This document shows, in pieces, positions 52,827-64,000 of a DNA stretch of 64,000 bases. The stretch comes from Isochrysis galbana. Lineage: Eukaryota > Haptophyta > Isochrysidales > Isochrysidaceae. Position numbers and translations under genes: made by a program. How positions within the stretch are numbered: position 1 is the first letter of the stretch; each line of letters starts with the position of its first letter. Below the pieces are notes generated by a model that was not told the origin of the DNA, did no database searches, and saw nothing but the letters and a program-made list of their open reading frames with translations. The DNA is taken from positions 2,969,999-3,033,998 of the forward strand of contig CM030935.1 in NCBI GenBank assembly GCA_018136815.1. Direction: 5' to 3'.

Positions 52827-53699
52827 CCGCAGTCCCGCACGGCCCGCACTCTTCCGCGCTTTGGCCCCGGCCAGAGTTTCGAGAAACTCGATTCTAAGTT
52901 TGGGGGCCACATAGACACCAACATTTTTGAACGAAATAAATCGAAATTTGGGGCCGCGGCGCACGCCGCGGCGCGCGTGGGGTGCTGAGTGGGAGTGGTC
53001 GGAGTGGGGCGCGATGGCGCGGCCCGCAGGCCGGTCGGCCGCCAAGAAGCGGACACGGCAGGTGGTGGAAGATGAGGACGAGGGGGGCGATGGCAGCTCC
53101 GGCAAGCTCCTACTCCCACCCTCCCGGTGCCCTCAGGATGTACTGGAGCTGGATGCGTCATCTGAGAACAAGAACTCCAGCACTCCAGCGGCGACGAAGG
53201 AAGCGACGCCGAGGACTACGAGGGGACCAATGGGGAGGAGGAGGAGGAGGAGGAGGATAATAATAAAACATCTGAAGATTCGGGCTACTCATGCTAGCTA
53301 TATATACGGGTCCACGCACTCACGGTACTCACTAACGACATCGCCTATACCCCAGTTTACTCACTCCCTTACACTACCCCCTTCATTCCTTTGTCTTTGG
53401 TATCGGGGGGGGGGCCGCGTGCACTACAACGGGCCAAGTGCAGGGGGTGGGCTGGGGCAGACCTGCTGGTGTGGTGTTCCTGTGGCAAAACAAACGTAAA
53501 CGCCTGTTGCTTGTGACACTTCGTGCCCCTGGGAGGTCTCGGCCCCCTCTTCTCGCGTCTTTTTCAAGTGTCGCCGCGCTTTCGCGGCATTCGCATGTCG
53601 CTCGAGGTGTCGGCCTAAAAACATACCGTAAACAGGCGTGAGTATTACCTTTTTGCGTGTCAGATCGTGTCGTTTTTTTTGTCGTGCTTTTTTCGTCGT
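52827..53699. repeat. Intergenic; ORF start with basic motif, likely repeat
   Basis: A frame from the ATG at 53014 reads MARPAGRSAAKKRTRQVVED then acidic/Ser-rich sequence and runs into a (GGA)n stretch and simple sequence, so it is not convincing as a gene. 53263-53295 matches 24310-24345. 53407-53416 is a G-run. Confidence 0.35.
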
Positions 53700-54120
53700 T
53701 CTCTTCGTTCTCCTACGGGCGTGCGATGCCTGCGCGCGCCATGGCCCCCCTCTGAGGGGCCCCTCGGGTCCCCCCAGAGGGCCAGCTGGGCCAGCTCAGG
53801 GGGCAGTGGAGGCTGGGGCTGGGCCCCTGGCCTCTCCTGCCTCTCCCTCGCTGGCCTCGCTGGCCCTGGGTGCCTTCCTGTCGGCTCAGGTGGTCTGTGG
53901 CTCAATGGTGGAGTGGGGGTCAGTACGAACGAGGGCCAGTGCAGGCGAGTGCGTGCGGCGCGCGGCGCGCGCTCGGCGAGGGTCTGGGCCAGAGTGATGT
54001 CAGCTCAGCCCCTGCCAGCAGGCAGGGGCTGAGGTTGAGTGTGCAGGCCCACCCAGGGGGTGTCTGCGATGGAGGAAGGGGGGCACGGGGCCCCCATGAC
54101 CCTATCAGTTTTACTGATAG
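53700..54120 (-). repeat. Hairpin-capped repeat, copy I
   Basis: Head hairpin at 54102-54120 (CTATCAGT/ACTGATAG), then GGTC and ATGGGGGCCCCGTG leftward. The second hairpin is at 54004-54033 with 13-bp arms (CTCAGCCCCTGCC/GGCAGGGGCTGAG). A (GAG)n run follows at 54123-54150. Confidence 0.75.
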
Positions 54121-54150
54121 TTGAGGAGGAGGAGGAGGAGGAGGAGGAGG

Positions 54151-55017
54151 GTGAGGGTGAGGAAGCGGACTTGCTGGAGGAGGCAATGCAGCACGATTCA
54201 CGGACGCGAGAAGACGGCGCACGGTGCAGCGTCGCCAGCGTGGCAGCGCAACATTTTTGATTTTTGCCGGGGCAAGCGGCAAGCGGCTTTGCACTTTGCA
54301 CGCATCGGTAGGCGAGTGCGAATTTGTGGAGGAAGCCCGCAGCGATGGCCGGGTCAGGATCGCGTGGGAGACGAAGAAGAGTGGCAGTGGCGTGACTGCC
54401 GTGATGGTCAAGAAGGTGCGCTGGGTGGCTACGTCATCGCTGCCAAATAAATACGGATTATTTATTATTTGGCCGCATTTGCAGGCCCCGGCACCGTATT
54501 TCCCATCTAGGTTTCCCTTGATGTAAGGGTTTCCCCCAGGGAAAAATTGTGGAATTTAGTTATAGTTTTGGGGGTTCGTTCGCGGGCTTGGTGTTGGTGT
54601 TGGGGGTTGGGGGATTGGGGGACTACGTGCTACGTGCTGGGGCTGGGGTGTTTCGTGTTTCCGCTGTGCACGTCTCCACGGGCTTGATGCACAGCACATG
54701 GGTGCGCGGGCTTGATGGACTACGTGCTACCCATGTGCTGTGCATGTCTCCGCTGTAGCCAGGTGTGGCTGCCTAGAGGGGTTCGGAAAATCAGGATATT
54801 GTTTTTCCCTATATTCTTCATCTCGTGGAGGCTGGCGGGACTCAAAACCACATCGACGTGAGTTTTTTTTTGTTGCAGGACTGCCAATGCCTGTGCATGT
54901 TGCATGTTGTCTGTTGTCTGTTTCGCCTTCGGTGTCGGGCCCTAGCAGTCCCCCGCCGCTACAGACACACAACATTTCTCCAATCCCAGGCGCGGACGAG
55001 GGGCTCGGCCTGGCAGG
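54151..55017. other. Intergenic before the coiled-coil gene
   Basis: 54615-54745 has repeated TACGTGCTAC, GTGCACGTCTCC and CATGGGTGCGCGGGC words. No gene with recognisable domains. Confidence 0.35.
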
Positions 55018-56238
55018 ATGAGCTTCAATGGGACGGGAGCAAGCGCAGTCACCGTGATGCGCCTGAATAGCGTGCCGCTCGCTGAGCCGGGCTCTCCGGC
55101 TCCACCTCTCCAGCGGCCTTCTCATTCGCTTCTCCGAGCGCCCGAGGTTGTGCGAGAGGCAGACTGCATCCTGTCTCACTTGACACAGCTACAAGAGAAA
55201 GAGCGCCAGCGGCGGCGAGAGAAAAGGGCCTCTTGGCAGGAGGTCAAGGCGGAGCGCAACGCCCTTCGCGCAGCATTAAAAGCGGAGCATGAGGCACAGG
55301 AAGAGCGCCGCAGGTTTGAGAAGAACAGAAGCCAGGATCTCCTGGAGCATCAAAAGGATCATCGCATGCGTGCGCTCGTCGAGCACATGGAGTTGCACAA
55401 GCCGGACACGTATTGGCCATTTGAAAAACGGCGGCCTGGGCCGCCGATATTGACACCTGGCGAGTATCGGAGCGACCTAAACCATCACCTCCAGGCGCAG
55501 CAACAAGCCCGAAAGGCGGTGCTCGCCCTGAATAACGAACCGCCAAAGGGCAAGGCAATCCTTGAGGATCGAATCGCTAATGCACCATCGTATGTGTCGA
55601 AGGGCGAGAAAGAACGTGCCTTGAATCTACGCCGCCAGCATGTCCTCCGGCAGGCTGAACTGAGAAGGCAAGTCGCAGCAGAAAGAGACACTCCACCTGG
55701 GACTTTTGGTGACAATCTGCATGGATCATATCAGCGAGCAACCTTCCAGAAGATGCTGCGGGAGCAGCAGCAAAGATTAGAGTTGAAGAGCATTTTGGAG
55801 AAGCAGCAAGTCGAGAAGAGGGCGAGGGACCTCGCGGAGCATCGTGAGCTCTTTGGGAATCACAAGGGCGGGGAGGTGCTCACAGCCAAGCATGAGGCAC
55901 GCATGATAGCACGCAACGAACAGGTGGAGCAATACAAGCGCGATCTCAAGGCGCAAATCCGCGCCCAAAAGACCGAGAGACGGCGGCTGAAGGAGGCGCT
56001 CAATTTATCGAAAAGTAAGCATACGGCACGGGCGATCGTGCAGGAGCACGTGCACCATGAAAAGGAGCGCATGCATGGACTCGATGCACTGATGGCGCTC
56101 CCAACGCAATGGGATGTGCAGCGTCAGGAGTTGGAGGAGGCCAGACTGGCTGATAAAATCGTGGCGGTGGCGCCTAGGATGACTGTGGCCACCGTTCTGC
56201 CAGGCATGCCGAGCCGAACGGACATGGGCTCAATTTGA
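55018..56238 (+). CDS. Highly charged coiled-coil protein, unknown
   Basis: 406 aa from the ATG at 55018, single exon. Most of it is Arg/Lys/Glu/Gln-rich helix suited to coiled coil: QLQEKERQRRREKRASWQE, EAQEERRRFEKNRSQDLLE, RATFQKMLREQQQRLELK, KAQIRAQKTERRRLKEAL. A less charged insert, KPDTYWPFEKRRPGPPILTP (about 129-148), and PPGTFGDNLHGSYQRATF, with conserved-looking Pro/Gly/aromatic residues, suggest contact sites. No signal or membrane segment. The composition is like axonemal or basal-body associated proteins, but I cannot name a family. Confidence 0.7.
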   Translation: MSFNGTGASAVTVMRLNSVPLAEPGSPAPPLQRPSHSLLRAPEVVREADCILSHLTQLQEKERQRRREKRASWQEVKAERNALRAALKAEHEAQEERRRFEKNRSQDLLEHQKDHRMRALVEHMELHKPDTYWPFEKRRPGPPILTPGEYRSDLNHHLQAQQQARKAVLALNNEPPKGKAILEDRIANAPSYVSKGEKERALNLRRQHVLRQAELRRQVAAERDTPPGTFGDNLHGSYQRATFQKMLREQQQRLELKSILEKQQVEKRARDLAEHRELFGNHKGGEVLTAKHEARMIARNEQVEQYKRDLKAQIRAQKTERRRLKEALNLSKSKHTARAIVQEHVHHEKERMHGLDALMALPTQWDVQRQELEEARLADKIVAVAPRMTVATVLPGMPSRTDMGSI

Positions 56239-57111
56239 TATCTACTTTCGAGCGCATTGCCTAGTGGAGATAGAAGTTCTAGGCTATGTGTTTGCATCGG
56301 GCTCCAACGCCTTGCTTCGTTCTAGCACAACCAGAGAAATGGTTTCTCGAACTACTTAGCTTGTTTGGCGATGTGAGTAGACGCGAGGCGACGTCCCAGT
56401 ACGCGTGGCCGCAGACGCACGGAAAGCGCTCAAATTTAGCTCGACGTCATTTGCGGCATCGTTGGTGGGCTTATCTTGTTTGGCAGAAGCAACCCGTTCG
56501 ATTTCCCATGCTTGTCATTTGTCGTTTGTGGTTCAGCAAAGTAAGAAGGAGTAGCAAGAATTGTCATGCCGGTACCAGCCATTGAATGCTTTGCAGCGGC
56601 TGCCGGATGACGAATCGAGCTTTGACTTGCGTTCAGAAGGCGATGAGGAGGGAAGCGGAAGGGCGAGAGGCGCGGCGAGAGGGAGAGGTGTTCGGTCACT
56701 GCGCAGACTTTGTTGCTCAAGAGGCCGCAACCTCAGGTCTGGTGTATTTTTCCCGCTGACACCCCCACATCTCGGGTATAATACGGTACCAGCCATTGAA
56801 TGCTCTGCAGCGGCTGCCAGGCGCGGAGGCAGGTGCAGCGAAGCGGCAGGCGCGGCGAGCTGCAGTGAGCGAAGAGGCGAGGGGGCCGTCGCGGGGGGGG
56901 TGACCTCACTTCCAACTGCCAACTGCCCACCTACTAGACCACCCACTCAACTAAGTTTATACTTAGACGCGATGGAGCGCGCCGCCGCGACTCCCCTCTC
57001 TTTCGGGCCTCGGGGTACCTAGGCATCCTGGCGTGGAGATTTATTCTGACGGACTTTTACAATATCCAATATGGCAACGCGGACGGTAGGTCCGCTAGGA
57101 CCATCTTAAGA
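56239..57111. repeat. Intergenic with hairpin head (copy J)
   Basis: 56568-56600 and 56786-56822 share GGTACCAGCCATTGAATGCT followed by GCAGCGGCTGCC, a local duplication. 56949-56966 is a head hairpin (CTAAGT/ACTTAG) followed by ATGGAGCGCGCCGCC, a short copy. No gene. Confidence 0.55.
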
Positions 57112-57330
57112 ATGATACTGGCGAGGCACCACCTATTAATAACGGCGAAGGTCGGGTTCTTTCAAAGGCTAAAAAAACAACGGGAGAACATGGGGCTACA
57201 CGCCCCGAGCAACAAACATATTCGGAAGATGATACGCCCTCTTTACACGGTGGACAAAGATTTCAACCTAGAAGCATCGGAGGACCTCTTGCAGGCGGCG
57301 AGAGGCCTGGATATACGAAACATCAACTAG
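57112..57330 (+). CDS. Short ORF, possibly fragment of element protein
   Basis: 72 aa: MILARHHLLITAKVGFFQRL, KKQRENMGLHAPSNKHIRKM, ending LLQAARGLDIRNIN. It has balanced, protein-like composition and uses A/T-ending codons more than the host genes nearby, as does the relic at 59640-60004. No family recognised; may be a piece of a larger decayed frame. Confidence 0.3.
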   Translation: MILARHHLLITAKVGFFQRLKKQRENMGLHAPSNKHIRKMIRPLYTVDKDFNLEASEDLLQAARGLDIRNIN

Positions 57331-59283
<1,953 letters not shown>

Positions 59284-59440
59284 GTGATGGCGATTGAACG
59301 CTTTTCCATGTGTAGGCTGATGGTGATTGAACGCTTTCCATGCTGTGGGGGTGATGGCGATTGAACGCGTTTCCACGTGTAGGCTGATGGTGATTGAACG
59401 CTTTTCCATGCTGTGGGTGATGGTGATTGAGTGCTTCTCG
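59284..59440 (+). repeat. Minisatellite, GATTGAACGCTTTTCC unit
   Basis: Five units of GGTGATTGAACGCTTTTCCA with alternating linkers (TGTGTAGGCTGAT or TGCTGTGGGTGAT). Same family as 33788-33891 and 36126-36195. A SINE-like fragment follows at 59445-59515. Confidence 0.85.
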
Positions 59441-59639
59441 CCTCAGGCAGGTGGAGGGGGGGATAAGGGAAGCGGGCGTGGCTGCATAGAGGATGTGCAG
59501 GGTCGCGCATCGAGGTGTCGTTCCGTCAATTGTGGGGCATCAGTCGAATTGAGCGATCAAATGTCCATAGTTATGTACTACTATATATACAACAATATTC
59601 CCACGCAACGCGAGTGATAGGGCGATCACAGGAGCGCCC

Positions 59640-60004
59640 GCCCCCCGACGCAAAGGAGAAAAAGACACCCGACGCCAAAGCCCCGCCTCAAGAGCCGGAG
59701 ACCGAGCTACAAAACAAAGAAATCAGGGTCTCCGTGGACGAAAAAATACATCAGCAAACTAAACAATATCTGGCTACATACGGATACCGACTACTTGGGG
59801 GAGATAGCCGGCACCGGAAATGTAGCGAATGCGGGAGAGATCCAATACTACCACCCGCCAGCCAGATGGGAGGGCGGATTTAAAGGCCCAAGATACATGG
59901 AGTACCCTTTGGCGGACGAATACGCCATACTAAAAGGAAAAGTCGCGCTAGACGCAATATCAGTCGCAGATCTTACCAAGGCCGCGCTTAAAGCGACACG
60001 AAGC
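59640..60004 (+). pseudogene. Broken ORF inside the 60508 element end
   Basis: Protein-like in two frames: TPDAKAPPQEPETELQNKEI and RVSVDEKIHQQTKQYLATYG, then after a frame change near 59780 TDYLGEIAGTGNVANAGEIQ, YYHPPARWEGGFKGPRYMEY, PLADEYAILKGKVALD. The codon choice (many A-ending codons) is unlike the host genes. Probably a remnant of a protein carried by the element whose terminus is at 60508. Family not recognised. Confidence 0.45.
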
Positions 60005-60009
60005 AACGC

Positions 60010-60508
60010 CCCGCAAGCCCCCCATCCGGATGGATCGTCGAAAACACGCGCGCAGCGCGTCCGGCATCAGTTCGAAGTCGGGCTCTCAGAGCCTCCCTCG
60101 GAGACGTCAAACGTCGAATGGGCTCCACGGATGGCTGATTTCTACGAGATTTCGGCGCGCGGCCCGCCCGATTGGCGTGACTGTGTGGGTGGCCCCTGTG
60201 TATTTGGTGTGTGGCGGGCCCCCCCATCCGGATGGATCGTCGAAAACGGGCACGCACTGCGCCCGGTCTCGATTTCAAGTTCAGCTTTTCGGCCCTTTGC
60301 GACTTTAGCGTTAGCGTCTGCTTGGTAGTATTATTTGGTTACGTTTTGTTGTTGGGGCCCAAGGGGGGGGGTCTTGGTCCTAATGGGCCCCGGATATGTG
60401 CTTATTGGGTGTATTGGGAACTTTCTACCGAAAAGAATCCTCAAATTTTCTCAACCCTGAGATGGTCATTTTCTTACCCCTAATAAAAAACCCTGTTTGA
60501 CCGCCCTA
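60010..60508 (-). mobile_element. TAGGGCGGTCAAACAG element end (inverted) with subterminal tandem repeat
   Basis: Complement of the terminal motif at 60493-60508. Two units of CCATCCGGATGGATCGTCGAAAAC (split here: CCATCCGG, ATGGATCGTCGAAAAC) at about 60020 and 60225, as in 43805-44310. Confidence 0.7.
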
Positions 60509-60672
60509 CAAGACTATAGAGTAGGTATAATCTTTTTGCGACTACTGAATACTCTTTGTACCACTAGAGAGGGGCGAGGGGGGGCCGGAGCGCGAGAGGG
60601 AGCGGGTGGGAGCAAGGCGGGCGAGGGAAGGGCAGGAGACAAGACCCCGTCGGGGCTGAGCGCCTCCGCTTC

Positions 60673-62712
60673 ATGTCAGGATGGGCGCCACAGCCCCGCC
60701 CAGTCGTCTCCGTGGGCAGTGAGCAGGAGAATGCCTCCCTCACGCGTGTCGAGGGAGGCACGCAGCAGCTCATGCACACGCTGACACTCTCGCTCGGCTC
60801 AAACGATCCATGCATGCCGCCGGTCTTCCTAGCCACCTCAGAGCACGACTCCACTCTTGAGGCGGTCAGTGCGGCCTGTGGACAATCACCGCCGGCGCAC
60901 ACAGCACATGTCATCCCCGCGTCCACGGGTATGAACGACTCGAGTTCAGAACGCACGATCATCATCGATGCTGTTTCCTCTTCTCCTTTTGGGGCAAGAC
61001 CTTCGCAGGAATCTGGTGGACGTGCGACTTGCCAGTGCGGCAAATGTCATATTTGTCTGGGGCAGCTCCCCAATGTGCATAGCGTGAAGGGAAGGGGATT
61101 GGTCGAATCGCACAGCGCGGGGTCCTCACAAAGCGATGGTAACGATCTGCAGGAACATAGGTCCCCATTGAAGAGGGCCCGGATCACAAAAAATCCCCAT
61201 GGTATCAAATCGGCTGGCCGTGTCTCGGGCTCGACGACGTGTCTTGTGCAGTCGACAGCGAGATGGCTGCCACCAAAAAACGCACCGCGCGGGCGTGCAC
61301 AATGTTTATGGGATAGGAAGCCCGCACGACGCCGGGGCGATCAAACGGGCAGGGGCATCCAAGTAGGCTCGGCGTTTCAAGCCCGTATACCGCAACAGCT
61401 ATGCCGCCTGAATTGCGAGCATGCTCATCCTCACCCAACTTGTGATTGCGGCTTGCCCAGCGTCTATCGCCGTGGCCGCTTTTGGTGCCCTGCATCATGC
61501 AGCACATCCGGCCAGCGCTCTTGCGGGTTTGAGTGGGCGCCTTCAGGAGAGGGGTATCAGATTAACTGTGCTTGCGGACGCCTGGCGACGTGGTTTCGGA
61601 ATCGTTTCGTCTGCGCTCGGGTGCCTCCGCATCACTCGTGTACCCTTGAGTACTTCGTGCATACGCCAACCCCGCGAGAGACTCGTGTAGACACCGCGCA
61701 GGTGGAAAAGGACAGAATACGACCTATGCTGACTATGCTAACAGCTAGTGCTTACGGGCTCGTCCTGCCTTGGTGCTTTGTGGCACCTTGCGCGTGCGGG
61801 CTCGGGCTTTTCGCTCGGGTCCAGCTGGAGCCAGGACAGGTAATTTGCGAATATGGCGGGCCACGACTACCTCAAGCCTTGGCCGAGAAGGGCGACTATG
61901 TCCTCGAAGTGAACAGCGAAGTAGTAATTGACGGTAAGAGCGAGAATTCGCCGTTCCCTTGCAAGGAGTATCCAGCGATCTATGCGAACCACTCGGGCGA
62001 GTGGGCAAATGCGGAGTTACGCTCGTGTGACCTCAACGTCAAGAACGCACGGCACTCTCTAACTCCCACACGCCGGCTGGTACTCATTGCGCGGTGCCCG
62101 GTCAAGGCTGGTGAGGAACTTCGTTTCGACTATGAGCGCGGGAATACAAAATATTGGAAGAATGGCAAGCAGCCATTGGAAGCGCGGGGCGAGTGGCGTC
62201 ACGCTTTAATCGCGACGCCGTTGCCGACGCCGAGTGAGCCCGTCTTTCTTCCTCAGCGAGAGGATCTGTCACAGTGTCAGCAACAGTCGCTCTATGAAGT
62301 GCTTGAGGAGCTGGCGCCAAAGGAGGCTTTGATACCGTGGGAGGGGTCGAGAGGTGGTGATTATCGGCTGCGCAAGCTCATGGCAGACTACTTTGCCGAG
62401 AAGGAGTACCAGAATATGTGGTCCCTCATTTGTACCCACCTTCCCGGCCGCACTGGCGCTGAGTGTCGTGATCGCTGGCAAAAGCTATGTGCCACCGAGC
62501 GCGAGCACATCAAAAAGGTGCTCGAACGCGGTAAGTTGCTAGAGAGCTCTCGGCATGCTTCAGATTTGGATAGCACAACAGCTCTTAGCACCGATATCGA
62601 CACCGGCGAGCCCTTGGCACAAATTGCTGCGACATCCTGGCCAACAATGAGGCCGAGCGAGCTCAACGTGATCGACCTCACCTCGGGTGAGATATTGAGA
62701 AGCAACGGTTGA
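60673..62712 (+). CDS. SET-domain protein with two GRF-like zinc fingers and a SANT/Myb domain
   Basis: 679 aa, single exon from the ATG at 60673. The N-terminal 240 residues are low-complexity with a Cys cluster (CQCGKCHIC). Two GRF-type fingers follow: CDCGLPSVYRRGRFWCPAS...SCGFEWA (about 257-289) and CACGRLATWFRNRFVCARV...CTLEYF (about 299-328). SET at about 370-495: CGLGLFARVQLEPGQVICEY, YVLEV, then ANHSGEWANAELRS in place of the usual NHS..PN core, and AGEELRFDYERGNTKYW. A SANT/Myb-like helix set comes last, YQNMWSLICTHLPGRTGAEC and RDRWQKL. It should be a chromatin lysine methyltransferase that contacts nucleic acid through the GRF fingers. Substrate unknown. Confidence 0.85.
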   Translation: MSGWAPQPRPVVSVGSEQENASLTRVEGGTQQLMHTLTLSLGSNDPCMPPVFLATSEHDSTLEAVSAACGQSPPAHTAHVIPASTGMNDSSSERTIIIDAVSSSPFGARPSQESGGRATCQCGKCHICLGQLPNVHSVKGRGLVESHSAGSSQSDGNDLQEHRSPLKRARITKNPHGIKSAGRVSGSTTCLVQSTARWLPPKNAPRGRAQCLWDRKPARRRGDQTGRGIQVGSAFQARIPQQLCRLNCEHAHPHPTCDCGLPSVYRRGRFWCPASCSTSGQRSCGFEWAPSGEGYQINCACGRLATWFRNRFVCARVPPHHSCTLEYFVHTPTPRETRVDTAQVEKDRIRPMLTMLTASAYGLVLPWCFVAPCACGLGLFARVQLEPGQVICEYGGPRLPQALAEKGDYVLEVNSEVVIDGKSENSPFPCKEYPAIYANHSGEWANAELRSCDLNVKNARHSLTPTRRLVLIARCPVKAGEELRFDYERGNTKYWKNGKQPLEARGEWRHALIATPLPTPSEPVFLPQREDLSQCQQQSLYEVLEELAPKEALIPWEGSRGGDYRLRKLMADYFAEKEYQNMWSLICTHLPGRTGAECRDRWQKLCATEREHIKKVLERGKLLESSRHASDLDSTTALSTDIDTGEPLAQIAATSWPTMRPSELNVIDLTSGEILRSNG

Positions 62713-63029
62713 ACCCACAATCAATGAATCAAACTTAGAGAAGGATGGGCGTGGCTCCTGGCGGTCTAAGTGCACAAGCACGATCTTTCCCAGTACGATG
62801 TCCGTACGCGTAGGACACATGGTGACAGGACACGTTACGACAGGGAAGTGAGTCGTCCGCTTTCGAGTGTTGACGAGGTGCGGCTTGCTGAATTTCGAGT
62901 GTTGACGAGGTAGTAGTATGCATTCTCACGTGACAACTCATATTCAGGATACGGGCATGCATTGCATGATTGGACGGAGGCGCAGTACCCCGTTCTGGTA
63001 TCGGAGTCTATGTCCCTAGGTATGAAAAA
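62713..63029. other. Intergenic, no gene seen
   Basis: 62854-62868 and 62898-62910 share TTCGAGTGTTGACGAGGT, a small direct repeat. No gene. Confidence 0.4.
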
Positions 63030-63455
63030 AACTATTGTTATAGTTTTAGCGATGGAGCGCGCGCCGACCGCTCCCAGCCCCCCGCCGCCACGACGCCCCA
63101 CCGGGGCCGCCCCAAGCCGCCGGAGCCGAAGCGCTCGCAGGCTGCCCCCCTCACTGACAGCGACGTCGACATGATCCTCCCGCCATCTCCTCCTCAACAC
63201 CCCCAGAAGCAGGGAACAGGCAGAGTCCTGTTCACTGCAGAACAGCAGAGCCAGTCTCTGGCCATGCCGCCTGCCTCTGTCGCCATGCCACCCAATCAAG
63301 GACTCCCCATGGTGGGTGGCAGCACTGCTGTCACCCTCATGGAGGCAACTCCTACCACCAGTGCACCCCTCGTGGGCGGGCACTTCACACAACAATCCAT
63401 CATGGGGGCCTTTTCAGCTTCCAGCTCTTCCAAGAACAACCCCCAAAAATCGTAG
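63030..63455 (+). repeat. Hairpin-capped repeat, copy K, with Pro-rich ORF
   Basis: Head hairpin at 63030-63045 (AACTAT/ATAGTT), ATG at 63052 in ATGGAGCGCGCGCCG. The initial frame is lost near 63110. A +1 frame continues PKPPEPKRSQAAPLTDSDVD then MPPASVAMPPNQGLPMVGG to a stop at 63453-63455. The PEPKRSQ motif sits where copies B and D carry PKRPR. Consistent with a frameshifted element-encoded N-terminal protein. Confidence 0.55.
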
Positions 63456-64000
63456 AGGCATTCGCTTCATGGATCAGCCCCATTTCTAGTGGTTACAATA
63501 AAATCTTACCCTTTGGTCTCTAGAGGATGCTCTCACTACATGAAAGCACCAAGGATGAATGGGCTAGGCCGACCTATGCTCAGTTTTTGATTTTGTGCTC
63601 ACAATCGCGTACAGTGTATAACTTTGCGCACGATCACGTAGAACAGGGAGCTTCATGCATCAGCCCCGATGGCGGGGGCGGGCTCAGCAGCAGTAACATC
63701 ACCCTGGCGGTCCACATGAAGCACAGGACTCACAGAAACTGCACCCTTTCGAAGGTCCACACATTTCCTCTTCTTGCACCACCCTTTCTTCAGGTTGCTA
63801 CAGCTCTCACAATACCGGAACTCCAACCAAGGACACGGTTCAACGCCACACGAACAATTCGGATTGCACACCATGAATGCTTGAAGTCGAACTCGCTGGC
63901 GCTCTTGATTGTCTTGTGCCCTCTCCATACGCGCGGCCTTCCTCTTTGCGACATCCTGAGCTCCTTCAGTTGCCATCCTGCGCCGCTTCTCTTTCTCTTC
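63456..64000 (-). CDS. Cys-rich ORF, partial at window edge
   Basis: The minus-strand frame from the ATG at 63976 to the stop at 63653 (107 aa) stays open to the window end, so it may be longer. Basic helix first (AKRKAARMERAQDNQERQRV), then a dense Cys cluster: CNPNCSCGVEPCPWLEFRYC, ESCSNLKKGWCKKRKC, a pattern suited to binding two or more zinc ions. The tail is ordinary. Such Cys-rich basic peptides occur in mobile elements as well as host proteins; no family recognised. 63456-63652 has no gene. Confidence 0.45.

Overview
This window looks like nuclear DNA of a unicellular eukaryote, most likely an alga or other protist. The evidence is spliced genes with short GT-AG introns, families found only in eukaryotes (UCH37, Rpn5, a Rab GTPase with a CC tail, a VPS39-like protein, RNPS1, SET and MORN proteins), a short TTAGGG-type telomeric tract, and a very high load of simple and dispersed repeats. 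I cannot name the species. The telomere type argues against green algae. A DUF4116 repeat protein, and a signal-peptide-plus-Phe start on a LETM1-like protein, are compatible with a secondary-plastid alga but do not prove it. A 100-base assembly gap lies at 13001-13100.

Layout. 1-8436: structured repeats, a LETM1-like gene (-), an IQ-motif gene (-) and a decayed hAT transposase (-). 8437-18246: repeats, a multi-exon gene of unknown function (+), the gap, a 22-repeat DUF4116 gene (+), and a telomeric tract joined to an inverted copy of part of that gene. 18247-32471 is the gene-rich core: organellar-type DEAD-box helicase (-), UCH37/UCHL5 deubiquitinase (+), Rab5-like GTPase (-) divergent from a VPS39-like tethering subunit (+), and proteasome lid subunit Rpn5 (-). 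32472-43804: palindromes, minisatellites, a 2.2 kb transposon with target-site duplication, a coiled-coil protein with an OmpA-like C-terminus (-), and a membrane protein of unknown family (-). 43805-60508: repeats surrounding a MORN-SET-methyltransferase fusion (+), RNPS1 (-), a small hAT transposon beside the RNPS1 start, and a coiled-coil protein (+). 60509-64000: a SET protein with two GRF-type zinc fingers and a SANT domain (+), then repeats and a Cys-rich ORF at the edge.

Functional threads. Two genes belong to the proteasome 19S particle (UCH37, Rpn5). The Rab and VPS39-like genes share one promoter region and belong to the same endosomal tethering pathway. Two unrelated SET architectures lie 11 kb apart, one of them fused to a second, class I methyltransferase fold.

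The least explained signal is a dispersed GC-rich repeat family present in about a dozen copies. Each copy is headed by a short hairpin, and most carry a second hairpin about 75-110 bases inside. The hairpin stems differ in sequence between copies but stay self-complementary. This looks like selection on structure and is the best candidate here for something undescribed.
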